The position numbers and the translations under genes were made by a program. Below the pieces are notes generated by a model. That model was given only the letters and a program-made list of their open reading frames with translations. It had not been told where the DNA came from and made no database searches. Positions 1-9,061 of a stretch of DNA of 64,000 nt are shown piece after piece (positions within the stretch are counted from its first letter, which is position 1; the number at the start of each line of letters is the position of its first letter). Source of the stretch: Solirubrobacter deserti (GTDB lineage Bacteria > Actinomycetota > Thermoleophilia > Solirubrobacterales > Solirubrobacteraceae); the NCBI RefSeq assembly GCF_003344625.1, contig NZ_QPKJ02000002.1, positions 496,001-560,000 of the forward strand, read 5' to 3'.

Positions 1-123
1 GCCGACCGCGTAGACGTCGCGGTACAGCCGATGGAGCACGCGGCTGCGCGAGATCGCGCTGTTCGACCACCCGAGCGCTCGCAATTGCGCCCCGCGAACG
101 ATCCCGTGCTGAGCATTCGCCAC
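1..123 (-). CDS. AbiEi-type N-terminal domain protein, 5' end only
   Basis: The gene runs off the left edge; 41 codons are visible from a GTG at 123. The start of the protein (VANAQHGIVRGAQLRALGWS, then a basic LHRLYRDVYAVG segment) is the winged-helix N-terminus found in AbiEi-type antitoxins and in actinobacterial proteins that join this domain to a C-terminal DUF559 nuclease-like domain. The same QHG(I/V)V...QL...LHRV.RGVYAVG pattern recurs in the broken gene at 59708-60393, so these are two members of one family in the window. No Shine-Dalgarno sequence is obvious, so the start is tentative. No AbiEii toxin partner is visible. The C-terminal domain lies outside the window, so a DUF559 tail is inferred from the relative. 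Confidence 0.6.
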   Translation of the reverse strand, partial: MANAQHGIVRGAQLRALGWSNSAISRSRVLHRLYRDVYAVG

Positions 124-131
124 GCTGGACA

Positions 132-180
132 GGGGTGCCCAACGTGAGTTGCGCTCAGCGGGACCAGCGTTGGGCACCCC
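132..180. repeat. Inverted repeat with 13-bp perfect arms
   Basis: Arms GGGGTGCCCAACG (132-144) and CGTTGGGCACCCC (168-180) are exact reverse complements separated by 23 nt. The element lies just upstream of the minus-strand AbiEi-like gene and behind the tRNA-Ala terminator. It could be an operator, the gene's promoter region or a transcript hairpin. No transposase or target-site duplication accompanies it. Confidence 0.6.
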
Positions 181-213
181 GAGGCCCGTCACGCCAATCG
201 CGCCCGGGAAACA

Positions 214-244
214 CGAAGGGCCGCCCGGATCGGACGGCCCTTCG
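214..244 (-). terminator. Terminator-like hairpin after tRNA-Ala
   Basis: A 10-bp perfect stem (CGAAGGGCCG at 214-223, CGGCCCTTCG at 235-244) with an 11-nt loop sits directly 3' of the minus-strand tRNA. On that strand it is followed by only a short T-containing stretch (TGTTT). It probably ends the tRNA transcript. Confidence 0.7.
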
Positions 245-250
245 TTTCAG

Positions 251-323
251 TGGAGCTAGCCGGGATCGAACCGGCGACCTCATGACTGCCAGTCATGCGC
301 TCTCCCAGCTGAGCTATAGCCCC
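251..323 (-). tRNA. tRNA-Ala (anticodon GGC)
   Basis: The minus strand folds as a 73-nt cloverleaf. The acceptor stem GGGGCTA pairs with TAGCTCC, with one G-U pair and discriminator A. The D arm is GCTC...GAGC. The anticodon stem CATGA/TCATG carries the loop CTGGCAG, giving anticodon GGC for GCC/GCU alanine codons. The T arm contains GGTTCGATCC. The 3' CCA is not encoded and must be added after transcription. It is divergent from leuS. Confidence 0.95.
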
Positions 324-413
324 ATGCAGCTGGTTGCCGGACAACACTTTAGCGAGCGAATCCGCGGCGCGCCACGGAGAACGGGTGCGTCCGGGCGCTA
401 ACCTCCGCGCCTC

Positions 414-2864
414 ATGGCCGAGCACCGTTACGAGCCGCACGAGATCGAGCGCAAGTGGCAGCAGATCTGGGAGCGGGAGCGCACTTGGGAAGTTCCGAAC
501 GACGCCGATGGGGCGCCGCGCTCGTACGTGCTCGAAATGCTGCCGTACCCGTCGGGCGAGCCCCACATGGGGCACCTGAAGAACTACAGCGTCGGTGACG
601 CGGTCGCCCACTTCCGGCGTCGCAACGGCATGCGGGTCCTGCACCCGATGGGCTACGACGCGTTCGGGCTGCCGGCGGAGAACAACGCGATCAAGACCGG
701 CAAGCACCCGCGCGAGGCGACGGAGGAGTCGATCGCCTCCTTCCAGCGCCAGTTCCGGTCCTGGGGCATCTCGATCGACTGGTCGCGCGAGTTCGGCACG
801 CACGAGCCGCGCTACTACCGCTGGACCCAGTGGATCTTCCTGAAGCTGTTCGAGCGCGGGCTGGCCTATCGCAAGGAGGCCGCGGTCAACTGGTGCCCGA
901 AGGACGCGACCGTGCTCGCCAACGAGCAGGTCATCGACGGGCATTGCGAGCGCTGCGGCACGGCCGTCGAGCTGCGCCAGCTCGAGCAGTGGTTCTTCCG
1001 CATCACCGACTACGCCGACCGCCTGCTGGACGATCTGGAGACGATCGACTGGCCGGGCCACGTGGTCACGATGCAGCGCAACTGGATCGGCCGCTCCGAG
1101 GGCGCTGAGGTGACGTTCACCGAGCCTGACTCCGGCCGCGAGTACCCCGTCTTCACCACCCGCCCGGACACGCTGTTCGGCGCGACGTTCTTCGTCATGG
1201 CGCCCGAGCACCCGGACGTGCTGCGCCTGGCCGCCGGCACCGAGCACGAGCAGGCGGTGCGCGACTACGTCAACACGGTGCTGACGGAGTCCAAGGAGGA
1301 GCGCGCGGACACCGAGCGCAAGAAGACCGGCGTGGCGCTCGGCCGCAGCGTCATCAACCCGGTCAACGGTGAGCGCATCCCGATGTACGTCGCCGACTAC
1401 GTGCTGATGGAGTACGGCACGGGCGCGATCATGGCCGTCCCGGGCCACGACGAGCGCGACTTCGACTTCGCGACCGAGTTCGACCTGCCGATCCGCCGCG
1501 TCGTCGAGGGAGGCGCGGAGCTGCCGTACCCCGGCAACGGCACGCTGGTCAACTCCGCGCCCGAGTTCGACGGGATGCACAACCGCGAGGCGCTGGAGAA
1601 GATCGTCGACTGGCTCGACCGCGAGGGCAAGGGCCACCGCTCGATCAACTACCGCCTGCGCGACTGGCTGCTGTCCCGCCAGCGCTACTGGGGCTGCCCG
1701 ATCCCGATCGTCTATTGCGACGAGCACGGCATGGTGCCCGTGCCCGACGACCAGCTGCCGGTCGAACTGCCCGACATCCAGGACTACGCGCCGCAGGGCA
1801 AGTCCCCGCTGGCCGCGGCCGAGGACTGGGTCAACACGACCTGCCCGGTGTGCGGCGGGCCCGCGCGCCGCGAGACCGACACGATGGACACGTTCGTCGA
1901 TTCGTCCTGGTACTACCTGCGCTACTGCGACGCCAACAACGACGACGCGGCGTGGGACAAGAAGGTCCTCGACAGCTGGATGCCGGTCGACCAGTACGTC
2001 GGCGGTGTCGAGCACGCGATCCTGCACCTGATGTACGCGCGCTTCTTCGTGAAGGCGCTGGCCGACCTCGGCCTGATGGAGGCGCAAGAGCCCTTCAAGG
2101 CGCTCTTCACGCAGGGGATGATCACGCGCGACGGCGCGAAGATGTCCAAGTCCAAGGGCAACATGATCAGCCCGGCGCCGTACGTCGAGCGCTACGGGGC
2201 CGACACCGCGCGCTCGTACATCCTCTTCATCGGCCCGCCCGACCAGGACGCCGACTGGAACGACGAGGGCGTCGAGGGCGTGCACCGCTTCCTCGCGCGC
2301 CTGTGGCGCCTGGGGGAGGACGTGGCCGAGCAGACGGGCCAGCAGGCGCTGCTGGGCCCGCTGGAGGCGCCCGAGGGCGACGACCTGGCGCTGATGCGCA
2401 AGGCGCACTGGGCGATCGACAAGGTCACCAACGACATGGCCGGCCGCTTCGCGTTCAACACCGCGATCGCGGCCGTGATGGAGCTCATCAACGAGGCCTA
2501 CCGCCGGCGCGAGAGCGTCAGCTCGGGCACGCTGCACTTCGCGACCGCCACGGCGGCCTCGCTGATCTTCCCGTTCGCGCCGCACACGGCCGCGGAGGTG
2601 TACGAGCTGCTCACGGGCGACCGCGTGTGGGAGACGCCGTGGCCGGACGCCGACCTGTCGCTGCTCGAGCAGGACGTCGTCGAGGTCGTCGTGCAGGTCA
2701 ACGGCAAGCTGCGCGACCGCGTGGAGGCCCCGACGAACGCGACCCGCGAGGAGCTGGAGGCACTCGCGCGCGAGCGACCGAACGTCGTGGCTCATATCGA
2801 TGGCAAGCAGCTCGTGAAGGTCATCGTGGTCCCCTCGAAGCTCGTGAACTTCGTGGTGCGCTGA
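414..2864 (+). CDS. leuS: Leucyl-tRNA synthetase
   Basis: This 816-residue class Ia aminoacyl-tRNA synthetase charges tRNA-Leu with leucine in the cytoplasm. The HIGH-type motif is HMGH at residues 51-54 inside PYPSGEPHMGH. The CP1 editing domain shows TTRPDTLFG near residue 249 and the hydrolytic-site segment VPGHDERDFDFA. The KMSKS loop is intact at 576-580. Length is close to that of other bacterial LeuRS proteins. The ATG at 414 gives the expected MAEHRYEPHEIERKWQQ start. No Shine-Dalgarno sequence is obvious. The gene is divergent from tRNA-Ala and opens the run into the competence genes; no T-box leader was seen in the 90-nt gap. Confidence 0.98.
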   Translation: MAEHRYEPHEIERKWQQIWERERTWEVPNDADGAPRSYVLEMLPYPSGEPHMGHLKNYSVGDAVAHFRRRNGMRVLHPMGYDAFGLPAENNAIKTGKHPREATEESIASFQRQFRSWGISIDWSREFGTHEPRYYRWTQWIFLKLFERGLAYRKEAAVNWCPKDATVLANEQVIDGHCERCGTAVELRQLEQWFFRITDYADRLLDDLETIDWPGHVVTMQRNWIGRSEGAEVTFTEPDSGREYPVFTTRPDTLFGATFFVMAPEHPDVLRLAAGTEHEQAVRDYVNTVLTESKEERADTERKKTGVALGRSVINPVNGERIPMYVADYVLMEYGTGAIMAVPGHDERDFDFATEFDLPIRRVVEGGAELPYPGNGTLVNSAPEFDGMHNREALEKIVDWLDREGKGHRSINYRLRDWLLSRQRYWGCPIPIVYCDEHGMVPVPDDQLPVELPDIQDYAPQGKSPLAAAEDWVNTTCPVCGGPARRETDTMDTFVDSSWYYLRYCDANNDDAAWDKKVLDSWMPVDQYVGGVEHAILHLMYARFFVKALADLGLMEAQEPFKALFTQGMITRDGAKMSKSKGNMISPAPYVERYGADTARSYILFIGPPDQDADWNDEGVEGVHRFLARLWRLGEDVAEQTGQQALLGPLEAPEGDDLALMRKAHWAIDKVTNDMAGRFAFNTAIAAVMELINEAYRRRESVSSGTLHFATATAASLIFPFAPHTAAEVYELLTGDRVWETPWPDADLSLLEQDVVEVVVQVNGKLRDRVEAPTNATREELEALARERPNVVAHIDGKQLVKVIVVPSKLVNFVVR

Positions 2865-2981
2865 AGTCTGCGGCCGCGCGGCGCCGTCTTGGGGTGCCGC
2901 GCGTCTTAATTGGCAAAGTCGCGCGTGTTTTGGTGCAAAGCACGTGCTGATCCGTGACGACCTGCCACCTAAGTTGCCGGC

Positions 2982-3608
2982 ATGCCCGCCCAAGACCCCC
3001 GCCGGCTGGCCGCCTGGGTCGCCGCCGGCCTGATCCTGGCGCTCCTCGCCGCCTGGTACCTGGCCCGCTCGCGCCCCACCGCGGACGCCGCTGCCGAGCC
3101 TGCCGTCGCCACCATCGCCGCCGCCGGCCAAGCCACGCCGAGCGGCGGCCGCGCCGCCGCGGGAACGCCGGTGGTCGTCGACGTCTCCGGCGCCGTGCGC
3201 AAGCCCGGCGTCTACCGCCTCACGAGCGAGGACCGCGTCGAGGACGCCCTCGAGCGCGCGGGCGGCCCGACCCGGCGCGCCGACCTCTCGACCGTCAACC
3301 GCGCCGCCAAGCTCGAGGACGGCCGCCAGATCCTCGTCCCGGCCCGCGGCCAGACCGCCGCCGCCGCGCCCGCGGGCACATCCGGCTCAGCCACAGGCGC
3401 CGCGGCCCCGGCGTCCGGTCCGGTGAACCTGAACACCGCGACGCTCGAGCAGCTCGAGACCCTCGACGGCGTCGGCCCCGCCACGGCTCAGAAGATTCTC
3501 GACTACCGCGAGCAGAACGGCGGCTTCAAATCCGTCGACGAGCTCGACCAGGTCTCCGGCATCGGCGAGAAGCGCCTCGCCGCCCTCCGCGACCACGTCG
3601 GCGTCTGA
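2982..3608 (+). CDS. comEA: ComEA-type competence DNA-binding protein
   Basis: This 208-residue protein is predicted to be membrane-anchored and to bind incoming double-stranded DNA during transformation. A hydrophobic segment at about residues 10-27 anchors it. An SLBB-type domain follows (VVVDVSGAVRKPGVY), then a variable Ala-rich linker, then a C-terminal double helix-hairpin-helix with NLNTATLEQLETLDGVG and a second hairpin ending VSGIGEKRL. This is the usual ComEA architecture. Six bases separate it from comEC, so the two are probably cotranscribed. The 117-nt gap after leuS shows no clear terminator or strong promoter. Confidence 0.92.
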   Translation: MPAQDPRRLAAWVAAGLILALLAAWYLARSRPTADAAAEPAVATIAAAGQATPSGGRAAAGTPVVVDVSGAVRKPGVYRLTSEDRVEDALERAGGPTRRADLSTVNRAAKLEDGRQILVPARGQTAAAAPAGTSGSATGAAAPASGPVNLNTATLEQLETLDGVGPATAQKILDYREQNGGFKSVDELDQVSGIGEKRLAALRDHVGV

Positions 3609-3614
3609 GGCCCG

Positions 3615-6122
3615 GTGCGCCGCGAGGACGACAGTGGGGCGCCGCGCGGCGCGGCTGGCTGGCCGGCGGCCGCGCGCGACAGCGCAGCGTCGACCGGCGC
3701 GGGGTCGCGCGGCGATGGCGGTCGGTCCGCCGCGGCGTGGGCCGGCGCGGGTTCGCGTCGCGATGGCGGTCGGCCCGCCGCGGCGCCGCGCGGCCTGGCC
3801 GGCGCTCGCGCGCTCGTGGCGCGCGGCCTCGCCGTCGTGCGTGCGCATCCGCGGCATCTCGTGCTCGCCGCGCTGGTCGCCGGGCTGCTGCTCGGTCGAG
3901 CGAATGCCCTCGCCGTCCTGGTCGCCGCGTTCGTTCTCGCCACGCTCGCGAGCCGCCCGTGGCCGGCGGCGCTCGCCGCAGCGGCCGTGCTCGGCGGCGC
4001 GACGTGCGCCGACGTCCGGCTCGCGGCGCTCGACGCCGGCGTGCTCGCGGACCTGCACGGCCGCTCGGTTCAGACGCGCGCGGTGGTGCTCGAGCCGGTC
4101 CGCGACCGCCTGCGCGGACCCTCCGTCGCCCGCGTGCGCCTCATCGACGGCCCGGGCGCGGGAGAGCAGGCCGTGCTTCGCTCCCGCGCTTGGCCGCGCG
4201 CGAACACAAGCGCACCAGGCGGCGCCGTGGGCGTGCCGTCGAGCGTCGCGGTGGGCGATATCGTCGCGGTGCAGGGACGGGTCGCGCCGCTCGGCTTCGC
4301 GGACGCGTATCAGCGGCCGCGGAACGCGCACGCGGCCATCGACGCGGCGCGGATCAGCGCCACGGGCGACCGGCGCGGTGGCCTCGCCGGCGCGCTCGAC
4401 AGCGTGCGGCGGCGTGCGGATGCGGGGCTCGAGGCCGGGCTCGACGCGCCTGAGGGCGCGCTGCTGCGCGGGATGGTGCTGGGCGAGGACGAGCGGCTCA
4501 GCGAGCAGGTCAAGGACGACTTCCAGGCGTCCGGGCTGGCGCACATCCTGGCGGTGAGCGGGCAGAACGTGATCCTGCTCGCCGCGCTGGTGCTCGCGGC
4601 CGGGGCGCTGTTCGGGTTGCCGATCCGCGCGCGGCTGCTCGTCGCGGCGGCGCTGATCGCGCTCTATGTCCCGCTCACCGGCGCCGGGCCGTCGATTCAG
4701 CGCGCCGGGGTCATGGGGATCGCCGGCCTGGTCGCCGCGCTCGCGGGCCGGCCGAGCCAGCGCTGGTACGCGCTGCTGCTCGCGGCGGCGACGACGCTCG
4801 CGCTCAACCCGCGGGCGCCGGAGGAACCCGGGTGGCAGCTGTCGTTCGCGGCGGTGGCGGCGCTGCTGGCAGGCGCGAAGCCGCTCCGCGACGCGTTCGC
4901 GCACCGGATGCCGGGCCCGGTGGCCGACGTGGCGGCGATCACGACCGCCGCCACGCTCGGGACCGCGCCGTTGATGGCGCTGCACTTCGAGCAGGTCTCG
5001 CTCGCGGCGTTGCCCGCGAACCTGCTGGCGGCGCCGGCGATCGCGCCCGTGATGTGGCTCGGCGTCCTCGCGTCGACGGCGGCGCAGGTCGCGCCTGCCC
5101 TGGCCGCGCCGTTCACCGCGCTGACGGCGCCGCTGCTCGTCTACATCCAGCGGGTCGCGCAGTACACGGCTGACACGCCGGTCTCCGTCGTCGACGTCAA
5201 GGCGCACCCGCTGACGATCCTGGCGGCCTCGGTCCTCCTCGCCACGGCCGTGACCGTCGCGGTGCGCCGCTACGGCCATCCCCGGCGGCGGCCGCGTCCG
5301 CTGCGGACGACGCTCGCGCTCGGGCTCACCACGGCCACCGTCGTCGCGGCGACCGCCGCCGCGCAGCGCGGACTCGCTCCGCCGCCGCCGTCGGTCCTGC
5401 GGATCTCGTTCCTGGACATCGGCCAGGGCGACGCGACGCTGATCGAGCTCGACGGTACGACGGTGCTCGTCGACACCGGCAAGCCGGAGAGCCCGATCCT
5501 CGAGCGCCTCCGACAGGCGGGTGTCGACCAGCTCGACGCGCTGATGCTGACCCACGCCGAGAATGACCACGAAGGCGCGGCGCCCGCGGTCATCGCCGAG
5601 CACCGCCCGCGCCTGATCGTCGACGGGGCGGCCGGCTGGGAGTCGCCCGTCCAGCGCGCGCTCGCCGCGACACGCGCCCGGATCCACGCGCCCGCGCAGG
5701 GTGAGACGATCACGCTCGGTCGCCTGACGTTCCACGTGCTGTGGCCGCCGCGGCGGGCGCCCGGCTGGCGCGCCGCCGGCAACCCGAACGACCAGGCGCT
5801 CGTCATGCGCCTGGAGGCGGAGCAGATCTCGGTGCTGCTCACCGCGGACGCCGAATCGCACGTGCTGCTCCCGCTGCGCCCGGAACCGGTGGACGTGCTC
5901 AAGGTCTCCCACCACGGCAGCGCCGACCCGGGCCTGCCGCGGCTGCTGACGCAGCTCAAGCCCGCGTTCGCCGCGATCGAGGTCGGCAAGGAGAACACCT
6001 ACGGCCACCCGGCGCCCTCCACGCTCGAAGCGCTCAACGCCGCCGTACCGACCGTCACGCGCACCGACGAACAGGGCACGGTCGTCATCCATGCGGATGA
6101 CGGGAGGGTGACCTACGGATGA
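3615..6122 (+). CDS. comEC: ComEC/Rec2-type DNA-uptake channel
   Basis: This 835-residue polytopic membrane protein should carry single-stranded DNA across the membrane during natural transformation. After an unusual Ala/Arg/Gly-rich N-terminal stretch come hydrophobic helices, a soluble domain, the competence helix bundle (LAHILAVSGQNVILLAAL is typical) and a C-terminal metallo-beta-lactamase-like domain starting near LDIGQGDATL. The metal motif reads THAENDH, with VSHHGS later, so the nuclease-like domain may be functional. The annotated GTG at 3615 includes a 16-residue tandem repeat encoded at 3694-3789. A later GTG is possible because no ribosome-binding site decides the start. Stop at 6122. 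Confidence 0.92.
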   Translation: MRREDDSGAPRGAAGWPAAARDSAASTGAGSRGDGGRSAAAWAGAGSRRDGGRPAAAPRGLAGARALVARGLAVVRAHPRHLVLAALVAGLLLGRANALAVLVAAFVLATLASRPWPAALAAAAVLGGATCADVRLAALDAGVLADLHGRSVQTRAVVLEPVRDRLRGPSVARVRLIDGPGAGEQAVLRSRAWPRANTSAPGGAVGVPSSVAVGDIVAVQGRVAPLGFADAYQRPRNAHAAIDAARISATGDRRGGLAGALDSVRRRADAGLEAGLDAPEGALLRGMVLGEDERLSEQVKDDFQASGLAHILAVSGQNVILLAALVLAAGALFGLPIRARLLVAAALIALYVPLTGAGPSIQRAGVMGIAGLVAALAGRPSQRWYALLLAAATTLALNPRAPEEPGWQLSFAAVAALLAGAKPLRDAFAHRMPGPVADVAAITTAATLGTAPLMALHFEQVSLAALPANLLAAPAIAPVMWLGVLASTAAQVAPALAAPFTALTAPLLVYIQRVAQYTADTPVSVVDVKAHPLTILAASVLLATAVTVAVRRYGHPRRRPRPLRTTLALGLTTATVVAATAAAQRGLAPPPPSVLRISFLDIGQGDATLIELDGTTVLVDTGKPESPILERLRQAGVDQLDALMLTHAENDHEGAAPAVIAEHRPRLIVDGAAGWESPVQRALAATRARIHAPAQGETITLGRLTFHVLWPPRRAPGWRAAGNPNDQALVMRLEAEQISVLLTADAESHVLLPLRPEPVDVLKVSHHGSADPGLPRLLTQLKPAFAAIEVGKENTYGHPAPSTLEALNAAVPTVTRTDEQGTVVIHADDGRVTYG
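3694..3789 (+). repeat. Two 48-bp tandem repeats within comEC N-terminus
   Basis: Two adjacent, nearly identical 48-bp units start at 3694 and 3742, each beginning CCGGCGCGGG. They keep the reading frame and encode the related 16-residue units TGAGSRGDGGRSAAAW and AGAGSRRDGGRPAAAP. There are no unique spacers, so this is not a CRISPR array. Confidence 0.8.
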
Positions 6123-6255
6123 AGTGGTCTGAGTACGAACACGCCGTCAGTACAGGGCAGAGCCGTCGATCACCAAACGGTCACAGGGACGCCGCGCCCA
6201 CCTATAGGTTCCTCCGGCGTCTTACGGATCCCCCGGTGGAAAGGACTCCCAACTC

Positions 6256-9051
6256 GTGAAACCCCGCCTCCTCGCCATCGCCGCTGCGGCTCTCGCCGCG
6301 GTAGCGGTCGCGGCGCCGGCCGCCCAAGCGGCCTCGGACACCGTCGTCATCCAGGGCGTCGCGTTCCGCGGCCCGACCGGCGGCAACGACGAGTACATCC
6401 AGATCAAGAACATCTCGAGCGCGCCGCAGAACATCGGCGAGTGGGAGATCTTCGGCTCCAACGCCGGCGGCACGTCGGTCAGCTCGCGCGCGAAGATCCC
6501 GGCCGGGGTCACGCTGCCCGCCGGCAAGTCCTACCTGTTCACCAACGTGCAGCCGGGCACCCCGACGGGCGGTTCGTACTCGGGCACCGTGCCCGGGGAC
6601 CAGATCTTCACCACGGGCGTGGGCGACACGGGCGGCATCCAGCTGCGCAACGCCGCCGGCACCGTCATCGACGCCGTCGGTCACACCGGCGTCGTCGCCG
6701 CCTACCGCGAGGGCACCGGCCTGGCGTTCCCGACCGCGAACGGCAACAACGCCTTCCTGCGCAAGAGCACCGCGCCGGTCGACACCGACAACAACGCCAA
6801 CGACTTCGTCGGCCCGCAGGCGTTCGCGCCCGAGAACTGCGGCACGGCCTGCCAGGGCGGCGGCGAGCCCACCGAGGGCTGCCAGCCCGTCCCGGCGGTC
6901 ACGCCGATCACGAGCGTCCAGACGCTCGGCACGCAGTCGGCGTGCAACGGCACCCGCGTGCGCATCAAGGGCATCGTGACGGGCATCGACAACCTCTACG
7001 GCTCCAGCTACGACGCCATCTACAAGGGCGACTCGGGCCTCTGGATCCAGGAGGCGACCCGTCCGGACACGGCGACGACGTCGAGCGCGATCTTCGTCGC
7101 GGGCATTCGCCGCGCCGCGACCAACCCCGAGGACGTCATCGGCCGCGAGGTCGTGATCGAGGGCCGCGCGAACGCGAAGTTCGGCCAGGTCGAGATCGTG
7201 CCGGACGGCGTGGGCTCCACGACCTGCCCGTGCGCCAACGAGGTCGACCTGAGCGCCGTCGCCGTCTCGGTCAGCACGGACAAGAAGCCGCTCCCGGCCC
7301 CGGTCGTGCTCGACCAGACGCAGGCCGAGAACCAGGGCATCGCCCGCAATTACTACCGGGCGCTGCAGGGCATGCGCGTGACGCTCCCGGTCGGCATCGC
7401 CACCGGCGGCGGCACCACCAAGTTCCGGGACGTGTTCGTCGAGCCGGGCACGGACGCGACGCGCCTGTTCCGCAAGAACGACGCCGCGGCGATCTCCACG
7501 CCCTGGCACGACGCCCCGGCCGAGCTGGGCATCTCGCCCGACGGCGGCGCCGGCAACCCGGCCGACCCGCGCCTGCCGTGGCGCAGCACGACGCAGGTCG
7601 ATCTCGACCTGTTCGACGTCGTCCGCAACGTCACCGGCCCGCTGAGCTACAGCTACAGCTACTTCAAGATCGTCCCGCAGCTCACGGGCGCGCCGGCTCC
7701 GGCGGTCGAGCGCGGCCCGATCAACGCCGCGTACCCGCCGGCCGTCCCGACGCCGGCCGAGAACACGCTGCGCGTCGCCTCCTTCAACGTCGAGAACCTG
7801 TTCCCCGTCGGCAAGTCCAACGACGGTCACGTGATCACGCAGGAGGAGTACAACGAGCGCGTCCGCACGCTCGTGCTCGCGATCCGCAACTTCCTCAAGG
7901 AGCCGGACGTGATCGCGGTCCAGGAGGTCGCGGTGTTCGCCGACGGCGCCAACGCCCTCACCGGGCTGGCGGCCGCGCTCGGCAACTACACCGGCTACAT
8001 CGCCACCAACAACGACGAGCGCGGGATCGCCACGGGCTTCCTGGTCAAGGACGGCACGACCGCGACCGGCGGCAAGGTCGTCGGCGCCGAGGTGCCCGCC
8101 CCGGCGGCCTGGCAGAACACGTGCGACCTGTGGCGCGCCAACGGCAGCGGCAAGCTGTTCGACCGCGCCCCGTACCAGCTGGAGCTCAAGAAGGGCGACC
8201 TGAGCTTCGTCGCGCTCAGCAACCACTGGGCGTCGCAGACGCACGAGAACCGCTGCCGCATCGACGAGGCCGCGTACGTGCGTGAGGCGGCCGCCGCGCT
8301 CCAGCAGCAGGGCAGGAACGTGCTGGTCACGGGCGACCTGAACGACTTCGAGTTCTCGGAGGCGCTCAGCACCCTTGCCGGCGGCAACGTGCTGGCGAAC
8401 CTGTGGACGAAGGCGCCCGCGGGCCAGGCCTACTCGTACAAGTTCAACGGCCACCTGCAGACGCTGGACCACATCTTCGTCAGCGCCGGCCTCGAATCGC
8501 GCGTGACCGACTTCCGCTACGTGCACTTCGACAACGACTACTACGAGCGTCCCGAGGGCGACGGCACCGGCATCTCCGACCACGACCCGCCGGTCGTCAC
8601 CTTCGAGCTCGCCAAGGGCGCCAGCGTCTCGCAGCCGAGCAACCTCACGGGCTCGGTGCCCGCGACGCTCGCGCTGACGATCGGCGACGCCACCCTCGGC
8701 ACGTTCATCCCGGGCATCCCGGGCACCTACGACGGCTCGCTGACCGCCCAGGTCACCTCGACGGGCGCCGACGCCACGCTGAGCGTCCTCGACGCCAGCT
8801 CGACGGCGACCGGCCGCCTCGTGAACGGCACGCACGCGCTGCGCTCGCCCGTCCAGGTCAACGTCAACGACGGCGCGTTCGCGCCGCTGCGGACCGACAA
8901 CGGCCCGCTGACGCTGATCAGCTGGAACGAGCCGGTCGCCTCGCGCGCGGTGCAGGTCGGCTTCAAGCAGTCGATCGCGGCCGACGAGGGCCTGCGCACC
9001 GGCAGCTACGGCAAGACGCTCACGTTCACGCTGAGCACCACCGCTCCGTAG
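6256..9051 (+). CDS. Secreted ExeM/NucH-like nuclease with lamin-tail domain
   Basis: This 931-residue exported protein probably degrades extracellular nucleic acid. A Sec signal peptide covers about residues 1-26 (AVAAPAAQAA). A lamin-tail-type beta domain follows (EYIQIKNISS, about 27-150), then an OB-like middle region. An endonuclease/exonuclease/phosphatase domain spans about 505-790 with VASFNVENLF, VIAVQEV, VTGDLNDFEF and SDHDPPV, which carry the metal and catalytic residues. A C-terminal beta-rich domain ends the protein. The start is GTG, with a purine-rich GGAAAGGAC upstream and a possible -10 element (CTATAG) near 6202. Its position beside comEA-comEC suggests DNA scavenging, but substrate and coregulation are inferred. 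Confidence 0.88.
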   Translation: MKPRLLAIAAAALAAVAVAAPAAQAASDTVVIQGVAFRGPTGGNDEYIQIKNISSAPQNIGEWEIFGSNAGGTSVSSRAKIPAGVTLPAGKSYLFTNVQPGTPTGGSYSGTVPGDQIFTTGVGDTGGIQLRNAAGTVIDAVGHTGVVAAYREGTGLAFPTANGNNAFLRKSTAPVDTDNNANDFVGPQAFAPENCGTACQGGGEPTEGCQPVPAVTPITSVQTLGTQSACNGTRVRIKGIVTGIDNLYGSSYDAIYKGDSGLWIQEATRPDTATTSSAIFVAGIRRAATNPEDVIGREVVIEGRANAKFGQVEIVPDGVGSTTCPCANEVDLSAVAVSVSTDKKPLPAPVVLDQTQAENQGIARNYYRALQGMRVTLPVGIATGGGTTKFRDVFVEPGTDATRLFRKNDAAAISTPWHDAPAELGISPDGGAGNPADPRLPWRSTTQVDLDLFDVVRNVTGPLSYSYSYFKIVPQLTGAPAPAVERGPINAAYPPAVPTPAENTLRVASFNVENLFPVGKSNDGHVITQEEYNERVRTLVLAIRNFLKEPDVIAVQEVAVFADGANALTGLAAALGNYTGYIATNNDERGIATGFLVKDGTTATGGKVVGAEVPAPAAWQNTCDLWRANGSGKLFDRAPYQLELKKGDLSFVALSNHWASQTHENRCRIDEAAYVREAAAALQQQGRNVLVTGDLNDFEFSEALSTLAGGNVLANLWTKAPAGQAYSYKFNGHLQTLDHIFVSAGLESRVTDFRYVHFDNDYYERPEGDGTGISDHDPPVVTFELAKGASVSQPSNLTGSVPATLALTIGDATLGTFIPGIPGTYDGSLTAQVTSTGADATLSVLDASSTATGRLVNGTHALRSPVQVNVNDGAFAPLRTDNGPLTLISWNEPVASRAVQVGFKQSIAADEGLRTGSYGKTLTFTLSTTAP

Positions 9052-9061
9052 ACCATGAGGC

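Noticed and set aside
1..123. Complete AbiE toxin-antitoxin system
   Set aside because: Only the AbiEi-like N-terminal domain is visible; no AbiEii nucleotidyltransferase is encoded in the window, and relatives often carry DUF559 instead of pairing with a toxin.
132..180. Inverted repeat as insertion-sequence ends
   Set aside because: The arms are only 23 nt apart, with no transposase or target duplication.
189..3131. A 980-codon open frame antisense to leuS
   Set aside because: Its translation is Arg/Val/Leu/His-rich with no domain pattern, while leuS on the other strand has every expected motif. It is the antisense shadow common in very GC-rich genes, and it also covers the tRNA.
3694..3789. 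Possible CRISPR array
   Set aside because: Only two directly adjacent 48-bp units without spacers, inside a reading frame, and no cas genes.
3387..6092. A 901-codon open frame antisense to comEC
   Set aside because: Composition is dominated by Arg/Gly/Asp with no recognisable fold. ComEC motifs on the plus strand explain the region.
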